Below are positions 1 to 13,100 of a stretch of DNA of 64,000 bases, piece after piece (position 1 is the first letter of the stretch; every line of letters begins with the position of its first letter). The position numbers and the translations under genes were made by a program. The notes below the pieces were generated by a model. It was not told the origin of the DNA. It saw nothing but the letters and a program-made list of their open reading frames with translations, and did not search any database. Source of the DNA: Cavia porcellus (Eukaryota > Chordata > Mammalia > Rodentia > Caviidae); contig NW_026947485.1 of NCBI RefSeq assembly GCF_034190915.1, positions 131,704,337 to 131,768,336 of the forward strand, in the 5' to 3' direction.

Positions 1-1054
1 TGCAGTGCCTCTTCACGGAGTGTGTGGAAGCGGAAGTGTGGGGTCTGCTCCTCACTTCGTGGAGACCCGCAGTGAGTGTAGTTGATGGATAACAGTGCGG
101 CATTTCAATGAGAGATCAAGTAAAGACCTGGAAGTGTTATGAAGCGACAGATAATGCATAGTATGCCAGAGGAGTTCAGAGGGTGATGAAACGAGCATGG
201 AATAAAGTGGTCAGGGAAAGCGAATCACTGAAACGCTGCTATTAAAAATTCAGCGAAGACACAGAGCAATTAACCAGCCACCTACAATAAAGAGTAACTG
301 CACTTGACCAGCTCATACTGAGTGAGGGCTGGGAGACCAATTTCATTTTGTGTAGCAGTCAGGTCCCCTTGGTCCCACAGTGAACTGGTGGCACAGAACT
401 GGCTCAGGTTCGGCTTTGCTTATGAATTGAAGGGAGGTTAAAAGATGCATGTGAACTTCAGCGGAGAAGGGAGTAAGGGAGTTTGCATCAAGGGAAGCAG
501 GTGACATCTCCAGATCCTTGTACCACACATTTTAAATACATGCAACAGAGTTTTTAAAAAGCCATTTTGCTGATGTTCTCAACATTTCTGTGCATTCCCA
601 GTGCTTAGGTTAGGCTTGACACGTAATTAATGCAGGTTAGTCGGATACATGGTTTATGTTGTTAGCCAGAATTTTCTAGGCAACCTTTTCCAAACCCACT
701 GCAGGAAGGTGAGGGACTCCTCTTCCACTGTCTGCAAATCCCCATCACACCACCACATGCCACAACATTGACTGTGTGTGTTTCTCCTGCACTTTGGGTC
801 TCTGGGGTTTTGGGAGCCACTGCCATGCCTAATCTGGTATGCAGCCCCCGTTCCACGGTAATACCTGGTGCATGTGAGCAAACTGTTGACATGAACTTAA
901 GAGTGTATTTTCTGCTGATAGAATATTTCCTGCAATGATGAATCCAACTTAAAGTATACAACAGCAGGTATAATCTGTATTTTTTGCAGTGCATGCAGGT
1001 TTTATAGTTGGAATAAAATGTGAAATGATTCAACGATGTTTTCTCCCTGAACAG
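1..1054 (+). other. CAST intron, upstream end of the window
   Basis: No exon, repeat family or RNA gene is recognised. The calpastatin exon with repeat 3 subdomain B should lie beyond the left edge. Confidence 0.6.
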
Positions 1055-1105
1055 GATAAAGATGGAAAACCACTCCTTCCAAAAGAAGCCAAGGAACCAC
1101 TTCCA
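1055..1105 (+). CDS. CAST: CAST coding exon a (linker after repeat 3 subdomain B)
   Basis: The exon has 17 codons reading [17 protein letters not shown]. It lies between the acceptor ccctgaacag and the donor gtaagc. It belongs to the linker that follows the B subdomain of inhibitory repeat 3; the exon carrying that B subdomain should lie upstream of the window. Phase 0 at both ends. Confidence 0.95.
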
Positions 1106-4100
1106 GTAAGCAAACCATTTTCTATGAAACCTGGATGTCCTTCTCCTTTAGGCATTGATTGATAACTGATAATTTGGGAAAGAATGGAATGTTAATCATA
1201 AAAGAGAATGAAGTACTAAAAGTATGCTACACTGTGGATGAATCTTGAAACCATTTTGCTAGATGAAAGAAGCCAGTCTCAAAACACCACACATTATATG
1301 ATTGCACACACATGGAAGTGTCTAGAAAGACAGGAACAAAAATTAGATTAATGGTTGCTTGGGGATTGAGGAATCAAGTGTCAGTAGCTAAAGTGCACAG
1401 TTGTCTTTGGAGTAAATATTTTCAAATATTGATCTTGATGATGGTTTCATATATGTTTCAATACCATTGAATATCACTGAATAAAATGATTGAGTTGTAC
1501 ATTTAGAGAATATTTGCGGGAGGGAATAGGTTTTCTTTTTCTGAGCTGATTAGCATGTTCTAATGACAACACTAGGAAGAGCAGACAGGTGTAGGCAGTT
1601 TTTGTTGCTAACTTTTCTGGATTTTGCAGCCCTTCAGTGAAGACTTCCTTCTTGATGCACTGTCTCAGGACTTCTCCAGTCCTCCAGATACCTCCCCTCT
1701 TGTAAGTCTCAAACCTCTGGTTTATTTTTGGTGCAAATAAATGGAAACTTGTAATTTACAGTCTAACTTGGGAGCTAAGGAAACAGTTAAAAGATTAATG
1801 GTCCTCAACCTACTATAACCAATAAAAATGTGCCCCACCCTGAAATACCATTCTATAACAGTGCAAAGTGTTTCCATAATCTCATGACTGGACCAATGAA
1901 TATGCACTAAGCCATGTACTCTTATGAAAAAGAATGTAAGTTTCAATTTATTCAAAATCACTTCTCGGACCACTTTATCTGTTATTTCTAATATTTACCA
2001 TTTTCCAGATTTCTTCCTAAGGAAACTTAGCTCCATGTATGATAGTCCCCTTAAGAACATTCTTTTGCTGGATAATTTGAACAATACTGAGTAATAAATA
2101 CCAAGCATACTTCTCTACTGTAGGATGTTTATGTCTTGCAATAGACACGTGTACAAGTTTGTTAAGAATTCTCAAACTTACAGAACTCTAAGGTCTGAGT
2201 TAGACATTAACAGCAAACCCAGTGTGCAAGCCCCTGAATATATTGTGGGAAGTCAGTTGGAAACTCATCAACAGATTCCTACATGAAATATGGCATAGAA
2301 ATTTTACCAGTTGGAAAATAGGACAAGAAATGATGATACTGCGGAGTAGCCTAAGTATCTGCCCTTGCTGAAGCAATAAGCCCTCAAGAAGGGGCTGCTA
2401 CCCAGTGTGTGCTCCTCACTGCACCCCTAAAATCACCATACTATGCAGTCACCCCAGCCCAGGACCTTCCTCTTCTCTATAAAAGCAGTGCACATCTCAG
2501 ATGGGCGCCTCTGGCTGATTTAGAAACCGTAAGATACAGAGAAAGATACAGTGTGCGTTAGTATCCTGGAATCATTTTGTAATGCAGACATGCAAGCCTG
2601 TGGTGGGGGAGCAAAGCCTTCTTCCTCATGATTGCCATTATTATCACTACTGCCATAGTTAGGGCTCTGTTTCAGAATCTAAACTGGAACACTGAATTTA
2701 TATGAGATTCCCATATTCACCTTGAGAAGGTATTGAAGGAGCAGAGAAATGACTTATTATAAAAAAAAATCTTAAACAGTACTATTCCTAAAAAATTAAC
2801 AATCTAGCAAAGTATAGTGCCAACAATTTGGTTAATAAAGTAGACATAACCAAAAAACACATGGACGAACTAGAAAATTATTTTAGAGAACAGTCCCAAG
2901 AACTCTGGCGGGGGAGATGGCACATGTTCTTTGATTGTAAGAAAACAGAATAGAAATTCTATTAAAAGATGGAAATTTTAAAATATTCCTCTGATGATGC
3001 TGAAAGCAAGAAGTAAGTTCATAATAGACTATTTTAAAAAAATCAGGAAGATGTCGCAAATTAAAATCTTTGAGAAGCAGCCAACGCAGTACTTATGAGA
3101 TATACTGGTTATCTTAAATGTTTTTTAAATAATGGAAAAAGAAAACTTAATGACCCAAGTGTGTGTTGAATTTAGAATTTAAGTTTCTAAAAGATACAAT
3201 AACCCCCAAAAGAAGATGAAGAAGCCTGGAGCTTCTTCAGGGGAAGAAGCCACGTGGGTTATTGCTTTTGGAAAAAAAAAGACTAGTACTTTCTAAGATG
3301 CTGGCAAATGTAAGAAAAATCGTGTAAGTCAAATTTTAAAATGAGACAGCTGTTGAGAGGTTAGACAATCATCAGTTGGTTTTTATGAATATCTAACATT
3401 TTATAAAGCCCTAGCAGATATAATAGAAAAACTTTAAAATAATATAAAATTTAATGCAAGAATTAGAATATATGATAACTAGTACAAGAGCTAAAGTAAA
3501 TTATTAGGAAAGATTATGTACAATAATTTTCTATGAAATTTTAAGCAAGAAATGCGAAACAGAACAATTCATAAAACTTAAAGGAAAGCTGAAGAGGAGA
3601 TTAGAAATACTCTTGAACTTGTTTTCCACCATAGGTTTAAAGATAATTCTTTGAAATATTTAACACTCAATTTCTGTGTGACATAAAGTTCATCACAAAA
3701 GGTGGTGTTCCGTAGGTGATTCTACAAGTGATCATAGTGCAGATAGTAAAACCTCATCGAATACTGACTAAAGTCACTTAAATCCATAGATGTAAAAGAT
3801 GGCTAAAATATGTAAGAAAAATCCAATGTTTTCAAGCAGAGCCGTGGGAAAACATACATGCTCATTCTTTGTTACAACAACATGAACTCTAAGCTGTTTC
3901 TGAGATATTTAGTAGATTACTGAAGAGACAACACTATAAAAAGACCCATTTCTGATACTTAGAGGAAGCAATTAATTATGAAAAGTTGAAAAATGTTGAC
4001 TATCTTACATATACAACAGGAAATATGTAAACAAAGCACAGAACTCTAGGTCCTTAGATTATTAAAAAACTTTTACAAGAATGAATATGAAGCAAGAAAT

Positions 4101-7100
4101 AGATACCATTTAAGGTAATATGGAGAAGGAAGTACATAGATTGCTTTTAAGATTATATGCTACTATGCATGCATTTGAACCAAGAGAATGAGCAGTCATA
4201 AAGGTTTCTTCAGAGTTGTATTTGAAGTGATGGCATGGTGGGCATAATGTTCCACACAACACAGTACTGATAATTTTTTTTCTTTAATGAAAGAAATTCG
4301 ACCATGCTAAACTTTCTGCTGCCATCTCTGAAGTGGTTTCCCAGGCCCCGGCTGCAACCACCCACTCGGCAGCCCCGCCCCCAGACACTGCGGTAAGTGG
4401 CATGTCTTATTCCAGAGATAAAGATTTGTTCTAGCAACTGCAGCCAGAAGGAAAACAGGACACCTGCTCAGAGCAAATAAAATAGACAAAATCCTTAGGA
4501 AGGTCAAGTACCTTCCATTTCAGAAGCCTAGATTTCTGATTCAGATAGATGGTAAAGCATACATATAAAATGATTAAATGGAAATAAATATATATTACAG
4601 TCAAGAAACTTAATCTTACTGTTGCTTTATTAGAATTTCAAATATGGAGTATCATGTATATATTTAAGTATTAGATTTTAAGAATGTCTCACCTTTCTTG
4701 ATAATTGATTTCTTTCTGTGGTATTTCTTACATGCTATGACTTTCTATGTACTATTTCACATTGTGTACTTTATAGAATTGTTCAGTCTCCAAAAATATT
4801 TACAAACATATCGTGAAATGGCATTGTTTTCCTCTTCTTCACAGCCATAAAAACATGTCATTCTCATGCTAGCAGCAGCAGACCCTGAGCGTCACTAGTG
4901 CTTTAATTATTCACATGTTCTGAGGCAAGGCTGTGGGACGAAAGCTTTTCCAGACTTTCTTGATTAGTTATCCGTGCAGTGCCAAATTACACATTAAAAG
5001 ATAAGGGGGTGTCCCTGCAATGGATGCCCATCCTCTCTGGGTGAGAACAGCGCCTTGTTTGCTGGATGGAGATGAATGAACCTGCTGTCGTAAAGTCAGC
5101 TGTGCTTCCTTTCTTTTTGATGTAGCATCAAAGCTTACTTAGTGCCATAGTTTGAAATTCTGATGGATTGGGGCTGGGGATTTAGCTCAGCGGCATAAGC
5201 GCCTGCCTTGCAAGCAGGCAGTCGTGAGTTCGATCCCTGGTACCGATAAAAACGAAAAAGACAAAAAAAAAAAAAAAAAAAAAAATTAAAAAAAAAAGAA
5301 ATTCTGATGGATTTTGCACCCTACTGGGTCAGCTCAAGAGCATCTGAAAATATCCAGAGACACAGTTGACAAAGTCCAGACTGGGTCCCAGGTACCTCTT
5401 CCATTAGCAGCTATGAGCCTGGTCTCTCAGGAAGAGCTTAAGCCAGCAAAGCACTATGTGTGCACAAATGTGCATGTGTGTGTGTGGGCTGAGATTGGAT
5501 GTGTGTGAACCTATCCACAATGATGAAAGTCCCTATGCAACAGGAAGAATCAATAATAACCCAGCCTGCCTTCTGTGTATCCATCCATCCCCGGCCAGAG
5601 GTTTTTGTCCTAATTGAGACTACTAGTAAATATTAACAGTGATGCTTCTCACATCACTGTTCCTAACAGAGTGTCTGGTTTTAGTTAGTTTTACTCGATG
5701 ATGTCAGTAAAACTAAGTAAAAAGCTTTATTTAAATAAATATATTCTAGTATCAAAGACTCCACTAAACTATCATAACTGCTGTAAATTTACTTTGCTGT
5801 GGATATTAGACTATCACCAACAGTGACCCTGTTTAAAGAACCTTACAATAAAATCATCCAAAACTCTTCAAGAGGACACGGAAAATTCTGATATGATTGA
5901 GCTCAACAGGGAAATGTGCTGTGTGTTCTATGTACAAAGACCTGGGTTCCCTTACACTTTTTAACAACATGACATCAGATAGTGGATTTAGCTTCTCTGA
6001 GCTGGCTTGTTTCTTCCAAAACAATCCTGCCAAGTTATCTAGACAATTGTCATGGGCACCAAATAAAACTGGATAGAATTTAAAATAATTGGGAAGTTCT
6101 ATACCGTGTGGAATAGAACCCAGCAGGATGTCTTATATAATGTAGATATTAAACACTTTCATACAGATATGGAAGTTGACATTTTGTATACATTGTTCTT
6201 GAAAAACATCATGAAAAATACTCTTGGAATTTCACTAAAATGCTATTCGTAATAATGTACAATTGACTATCAACATAAAATCCTCTCATTGACTTAGAAG
6301 TCATAGTATTATTTGCATTTCATGGCTCAGAAAATTTAAGTTCAGAGAAGGTAAATACCCCTCTGAATCACACAGTAAGCAAATGTTCAGGAAATAAATT
6401 GTTTTCGATTGCCTGCCAGTTCAGAAAGCCCCCTTGGTCTTTTGAACCCCCAGTTTTGTGTTCATGCAGGTATTGAGGACTGGCTTCTTCAGTGTTCCGC
6501 AGCCTGTATTTTTTCCTCCATTAATGAAATGTGCCTTTCTGGGTCTGGTCTTAGAGTGTGTTCATAAAGCCAAAGAAATGCTCATGCTCTTTTGAAAAAA
6601 TTCTGCTTCTTAAACTTTTGACAACATCATAAGATTATCATATCCAGGTTTTTTGGTTTTGGTTTTGGTTTTGATTTGGGGGGGGGGGTCATGTTTCATT
6701 TAAAAATGAGAAAGATTGGTTCTTTTGGTTTGGGACCCTCGAGGTGAGCTCCAGTAGTCTCTGGCTGGAATGTGGCCCCTGACACTGCCACTAAGACTTC
6801 CACCGGCTGGAGGGGGATAGTTGCCACAGAGCTGGGCGACTGGGTAGATGGCTTTTGTTCTCGAACTGTTACTAAGTTTACAGATGCTGTGCTCTTCCTC
6901 CTCTTCACTGGCAGCACTGCTTGCACTCTGTCCACCTCCTTGTCACATCCCCAGATGTCTTGCTTTTCCAGTAACCAGTCCTTAAAAGATGGGGTGACTG
7001 GGCTGATTAGTTTCTGACTCGGTTTAGCCATCCAGTGACTAATCCAGAACCACTTACCTTTTAGAAGAGTAACAAAGAACTGGACGATGCTTTGGATAAA

Positions 7101-10100
7101 CTTTCTGACAGCCTTGGGCAAAGGCAGCCTGACCCAGATGAGAACAAACCCATGGAGGATAAAATAAAGGTAAAAGAAAATCACTAATGAGTGAAATTCT
7201 AAGGTTTTTATACCATACAATACCCTACCTTTAACAATAAACAAAAAAAGACACTTTTGACAGTATCTGGAAATACTGAACAGTTGAGTATCTTAAGTCT
7301 CATTTTTCTCTGTTCTGTGATTGATTTCTTTATTTCTCACTGAGGATTATTTTTATGGCTCTGATTCCATTACAGGCAAATGTCCTGTCCATGAGAACAG
7401 ACTTCATAATGATGGAGCAGAGCTGTGCTTTCATAATTTTATTGTCTTCCTACATTAACTTTCCCTGCTCTTATCTGAGAGGGAGGGCATAATACACATG
7501 ATACACACACGGACATCTTTTAAGTGGACACATCCTGTATTTGTAGTGGCAGAGGTCACATACTTGGTGGTTTCCTGGCAGCCTTTTATAACAAACCTTA
7601 CTAAATCAGTTCCCCTCTAAGTGAGAGAGTGTTGGGCTAAATGTGTCTGGAAGAGAGCTGTTAATGCCACGTATTTTATATAATAAATATGCACTTTATT
7701 TATGCTAACTAGCACGCTGTACTTAGCAATCCATTTCAGCTGTCTGGATCATGTTTGGTCTTGTTTGGAGCCAAAACATAATTAATTGTCTGGGTAGTCC
7801 AATCAGTGTCCTCAAGATATTTCCAACTTCCTTAGATCTTGATTCTATGGTTACCATAAGAATATTGATGTGAAATTAATCTGTATTTGAAAAGTAAAAT
7901 TATAACAACACAGGAAAATAAAGCTGTACTCCACTGGCAGGGGTAGGAAGGGCCGTAGAGTCTGGGCCAGAGACCAGCTGAGCCTCAGAGGTGGGAGTGC
8001 AGGAGTAGCGTGATCACCAGCAGCCCAGCTAGCATATCCATTCAGATTTGCTGGTATCCCGTTCCTTCAACATTGCTTTAAAATACTCCTAGTAGTAAAT
8101 ATTAACTCTCTACACATTGAGGTACAGTGACCCGATTTTTCCATTGAAAAGTGAAGCTCAAACAGAAAAAGAAAAAAAATTGTACTTTTAGTCTTTTTGA
8201 GACAGGATTTTACTATGCAGTTCAGGCTGGCCTTGAACTCACTTTGTGGCTCAGGCTGGCCTCAGACTCGCAGCAATCATTCTGCCTCAGCCTCCTGAGT
8301 ACTGGAATTACAGGTGTGCACTAAAAAGACTGCCTAAAATGACTTCTAATATAGTTTCTGAGGACAATTATTTAACCCTTCCTTTCAATTTAAAATACAG
8401 GTAGAAAAATTGTAGACATGAGATGACACATAGAAACGTGTGGGTTGATGTTTTTTTCAGCAGTTGTCTGTTGTCATCCATTTTGTTGTTCTGTTGCTTA
8501 TAAAATGAAAGCAAGACCATATGTGTTGTCCCAGAAAAGTACAGTAAATGCTGGGTCATGAAGGATTTTCTGTGTGAAGAAGGAAATGGACGGTAATTAT
8601 ATCTGGTGATGCTTGCAGGAAAAAGCTAAGGCCGAACATAGAGACAAGCTGGGGGAAAGAGATGAGACTATCCCGCCCGAATACAGACACCTCCTGGACA
8701 GTGATGGGCAGGTAACCTGAGGCCAACGACTCCATTGCGTTGATGCTACGTGTCATTTTTAATTTAAACCCCCCTTGACATGAGTAGAAGATGTGCTCTT
8801 GTACAATAACAATGTATCATGACTGACCGCTTTCAGTGCACCCTGGCGCGACACGCAGGCTCTCTGAACTTGTTAATATTTATTTGAGCAAATATCATTT
8901 TATATTCTTAAGTTGGGCCCTGTGGTATAAACAGAGTTGATTTATGGCCAGTTATTCACTGATGCTTAATAGTGATTCCTAGAAATGTAGAGAGAATTAC
9001 TGTTTCAAGAAAAGGCTATAAAAATAACCACGGCCACAGGGTTCCAAAGGAAGCAGTCTCTCTTTAAGGAAAGCAGAGATGGGCTTGTGTTGGGACACTT
9101 AATAGGACAAATAAATGTGGCAACTCCAAGACTACCTGGTTCTCCCGCCTCCTCCACCACTGCCTGCACGACACAGCGTGAGGACAGGGACATCATATCT
9201 GCAGTCCCAAGTCCTGCATCACTGTCAAAATGCCCCTGACTTCTTGTCCGTAACATGGAAGCTCAGTTTTTGTGGGTCAAGCTGCCCACCCCCCCCACTT
9301 CCTATCTCCCCTGTCCGACTTCTGATAACAGATAATCCTCTCCATGGCTGCTCATGAAATCAAAAGAAGTCCGAGTTACATCCTTCTCTGTCTGTCCTGG
9401 CTGTCAGTTCTCCTTGACTGAAGAAAATCTTCCTTGAGATAGCAACTCTGTGTCCTGCTTTGCCAGAACTATGGCACCCTGTTTGTGTTTGGGGACTGTG
9501 TTATTTAATGTTCTTGCCTTTGAAGACAAAAAAATCCCTGGCTTGTATTTTCAATCCTGTGTGAAAATAATCTTCAGATCCTTTTAAAGTGTAGTAAGGT
9601 TAGATATGAAAACACAGGTACCTTTTGTAATATTTTAAATAGAATTGTAAATTATAACACCTGATGACAGAAAGTGTCTGTGTTACTTCTAAGACCAGAC
9701 CCTTATATTTCCCCCCTGGAACTAATAAAATTGTCACTGGGTAAAGCTAAGCCAGTAGAAAAATGGGGACACAGCCTTACCAGTTATTACAAATCTCAGC
9801 TCCCAAGTGTCAAGTCTTTGCACAATATAGTCTATGTAAATCTCTAAAAAGATCCATGTTTAACCAATTATCTGCCTTGTTTTTAAGGCCAAACCAGCGA
9901 AGCCACCTACAAAGAAATCAAAAGAATCAAAGGTAAATATCATAGTGTATCATGTTTCCATTAGATTTTTTGATTAATAGTTTTATTTAGCATTTAAAAT
10001 TTTTAAAAATTATATTCTTTATTACCATGTTTGTTATACATACTGATCACATTCTAGTGGATAGTTGGTGCATGGACATGACATGTCTTAATTGTTTTTT

Positions 10101-13100
10101 TGTCCTCTTCCCCTTCCTGCCCATCTGTCTCTCTCCATCTCCTGGTTCCCTTCCCATTTACAAAAGATCTGTCACCTTTATTGTGTTATTTTATGTTTTT
10201 ATTTTTCTCTTTTAAAAAACCCTAAAACTTATTGAAGGCCTCCCTGTGCTTGGTCCTATGCATAGAAGTGTGCTGATCTGTAACTCCTCACCAAAGCCCT
10301 GTGGAGCTGGAGTATTATTTTGTAGGTGTGAATACTTGTGATAGAGTAGGAGAAAATAATGTTACCAAAATGTTCATGTTTTATTGACTCCTTTATATTT
10401 CTGTAAGGAAAAGAATGTCAGCAAGATTTTTGCTTAATTTACATCTTATATTTTTAAATGATGTGGGGAAAGGGCCCCTATAACATTCCTTATGCTTTTT
10501 CCTAATGGTCATTTCGGTTAATATTTCAGAAGCCCACTGATGACAAAGACCCCATTGATGTCCTCTCAGGAGATCTGGACTGCTGTCCCCCAACTGCAGA
10601 AACCGCACAGAACACAGCAAAGGTAGAGTGCTTTTTATATGGACTTTCTTTGAAGTATACAGATGGTGTTTCTGTGAGTGTGCACGAGTGTAATTTTAAC
10701 CTCGAATGAATTAAATATTCCAGAGAACCTAAAAATGGAGAAAAGAAAAATATCTAAAATTCCAGTACCCCCCACACAGTATTATTTAATACATTTCCTT
10801 TGTCTTTTCTGTAGAATGTTTTACGAAATTGTTCATTTATAACATTGTTTAACATCATTTCATCATATTTTCCATGTTGCTTTAGAATTTCCAGAGCTAC
10901 CAATTTTCATCACTGCACTGTGATGTTACACTGTTGTAATGTGACAGTGACACTGTTTGTGCTCGTTTACAGTGACAGTAGTCCCTGACTCCGTGGTCTC
11001 TCTCCTGCCCATCTGCCCTCTGCAGATTCCTTCCCTTTTCCTCTTGGCCCAGCCAGTTGACTCTTCCTCATCCCTTAGGGCCCTTGTCAAGCGCCTGCCT
11101 CTTCAGGAAGACTTCTCTCACCACCCTTCCTCCCCAGCCAAGCTAAGCAGCCTCCCTTTCAGGCTCCATGTGTGCTGGTCACCTGGTTACCTGTTGTCTC
11201 CTGCACCGCTCAGCTGTGCTGATCTGTGGTAGCGATGAGTCTCTGACTTCTTGCTCAGCATTAGCGGAATGCCTGGTATTTACCAGAGTGCATCCCTGGG
11301 GGTGTTCCTGATTAGCCACACTCTCATACGTTAGATAGAGGATGTGACGTGAGTATCCATTTGAGCTATCAGTAAGCAGTCCTTCCTTAGTGGGTGACTT
11401 CATTTCTAGACCACTTCGGCCTCCTATTTCTCATTCCTGGAAGCTCCTAAATCATGTCATTATTTAGCAAGTGGACTTTATTTTTATACATACCCTATCG
11501 CAATTCTTTTCCATTGTTTTCATTGTTATATTTCTCCACTATAACACTGAAAATACTGTCTTGGTTTGGGGTTACTGACACATAAATGCCAGTCTAAAAA
11601 AGACAGAAAAGCTCTGGGGGTTTTTGTTACTGTTTTTTTATTTTATATTATTTTTTATTTAAAGAGAAAAACAAAACTAAATGAAGCAAAACAGTAAAAG
11701 GCTAGAACTAATACAGAATTTCAAGAGAAAAAATATACAGTAAGAATTCACCAGTTAATAGATCACATATTGTCATCTTAGAAACAGTTGTCCAGATTAC
11801 AAAATTAAAGCATACAAAGTGGACATTAATACAGTGAGATTACAGTCAGTTCTGTTCAATGATCCAAGAAAAACTCAGCAATATGGTTCTCTATCCTACA
11901 CATTTAAATATACTTGCAGTTATATCCTTTAGATCACTTTCCTTCCTCTCTTTTTTACGCTAACAATCACACATTTTAGTTTCCATTACTCCCACAGTTT
12001 TTATAACTTTTTCTTTGAAGAGGAAAAGAAAAAAGATTTAAAAAGAGCCAAAAAACAAAAAAACAAAACAAGACAGACCAAAGAAGAACCCAAAGTGACA
12101 AAGCAAAACAGAGTCAGTTACATCAGGAGGATGGACATAGTATATAATGAAAAGAAAAAAAAAAAAAGGATAACTAGGTGATCAACAATGGTTACCATTA
12201 TGCCTCTTGTTATCCTAAAAACAGTAGCCTATATCAGCTGGTATAAAAGAATTGAACAAAACTGTACAGAAGACCCAGAAAACCCACATTGGAGAGTTTA
12301 CAGGACTTCCAAAGAAGATAATAGTCAAACAATAATGGGCATCATAGAATATCTGGTTGCCTTCCAAATGGTTGCCTATACCCTCAAACTTGATACTATT
12401 AAGCAAAACAGAATATAATAAAATCAGTCAGAACAAGATGTGGAGAACAATACAGGGGTTCAAATCAGGTTAATAGGGAAACAAAAAAGTTACTATAATC
12501 TATCGCTTTATTTTTAATTTAGTTTTCTCTTAGTTAAAAGATACTAAGAAATAAATTAATTTTTAAAAAAAGAAAAGGAAAAGGGGGGAGATTGAGATTA
12601 AAAAAAAGAACATATCAACAGAACAACACTGGTCAGAACCAAAAAATTTAAGCATCATTGTGTTTCACCCCCAGATAGCCTGACATTAATAGTAGTTACC
12701 ATAGTGACTCTTTCCTTGAAATATTTGAGTCTAACTTCATATACTATAGCATCAAACTTATCAAGACAGTGTGAAACCGTTCAAGAGAATGAAATTATTG
12801 CAGGGTGTTTAGAACCAGCTAGCAGAAACTGAACATCAATTTCTATATTATCTCTTTGTCTATAAAAAATTTACTTATACTATTGCATACATTAAGATAT
12901 AATAAGATACAATATGTTAGAACCAATGGAAACAAATGAACAACTTGATGGGGCTTCAAAACAGGATGATATTAAATCAGTGCTAGAGCTATTACACTCT
13001 TATTTTCTTCAAAATAGTTATTTGTAGTATCACAGACAATAAAATAAAACAACCCAGATTAAAACCATTCCAATTAATGAGTGAAAACATTATATGGCTT

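Larger units (their letters stand above)
4393..7064 (+). other. CAST intron with ID, MIR, hairpins and unexplained frame
   Basis: It holds the young ID (5170-5297), paired hairpins (5635-5716), MIR (6303-6400), a G10-type run near 6679-6689 and the coding-like stretch ending at the next exon. Confidence 0.65.
7170..10529 (+). other. Three CAST introns
   Basis: They flank the exons at 8619 and 9888. A B1 lies at 8194-8322 and a pyrimidine-rich repeat at 9960-10215; nothing else is recognised. Confidence 0.6.

Noticed and set aside
5170..5250. Possible tRNA-Ala gene
   Set aside because: Target duplications and an A-rich tail show it is an ID SINE; the same unit recurs at 14189.
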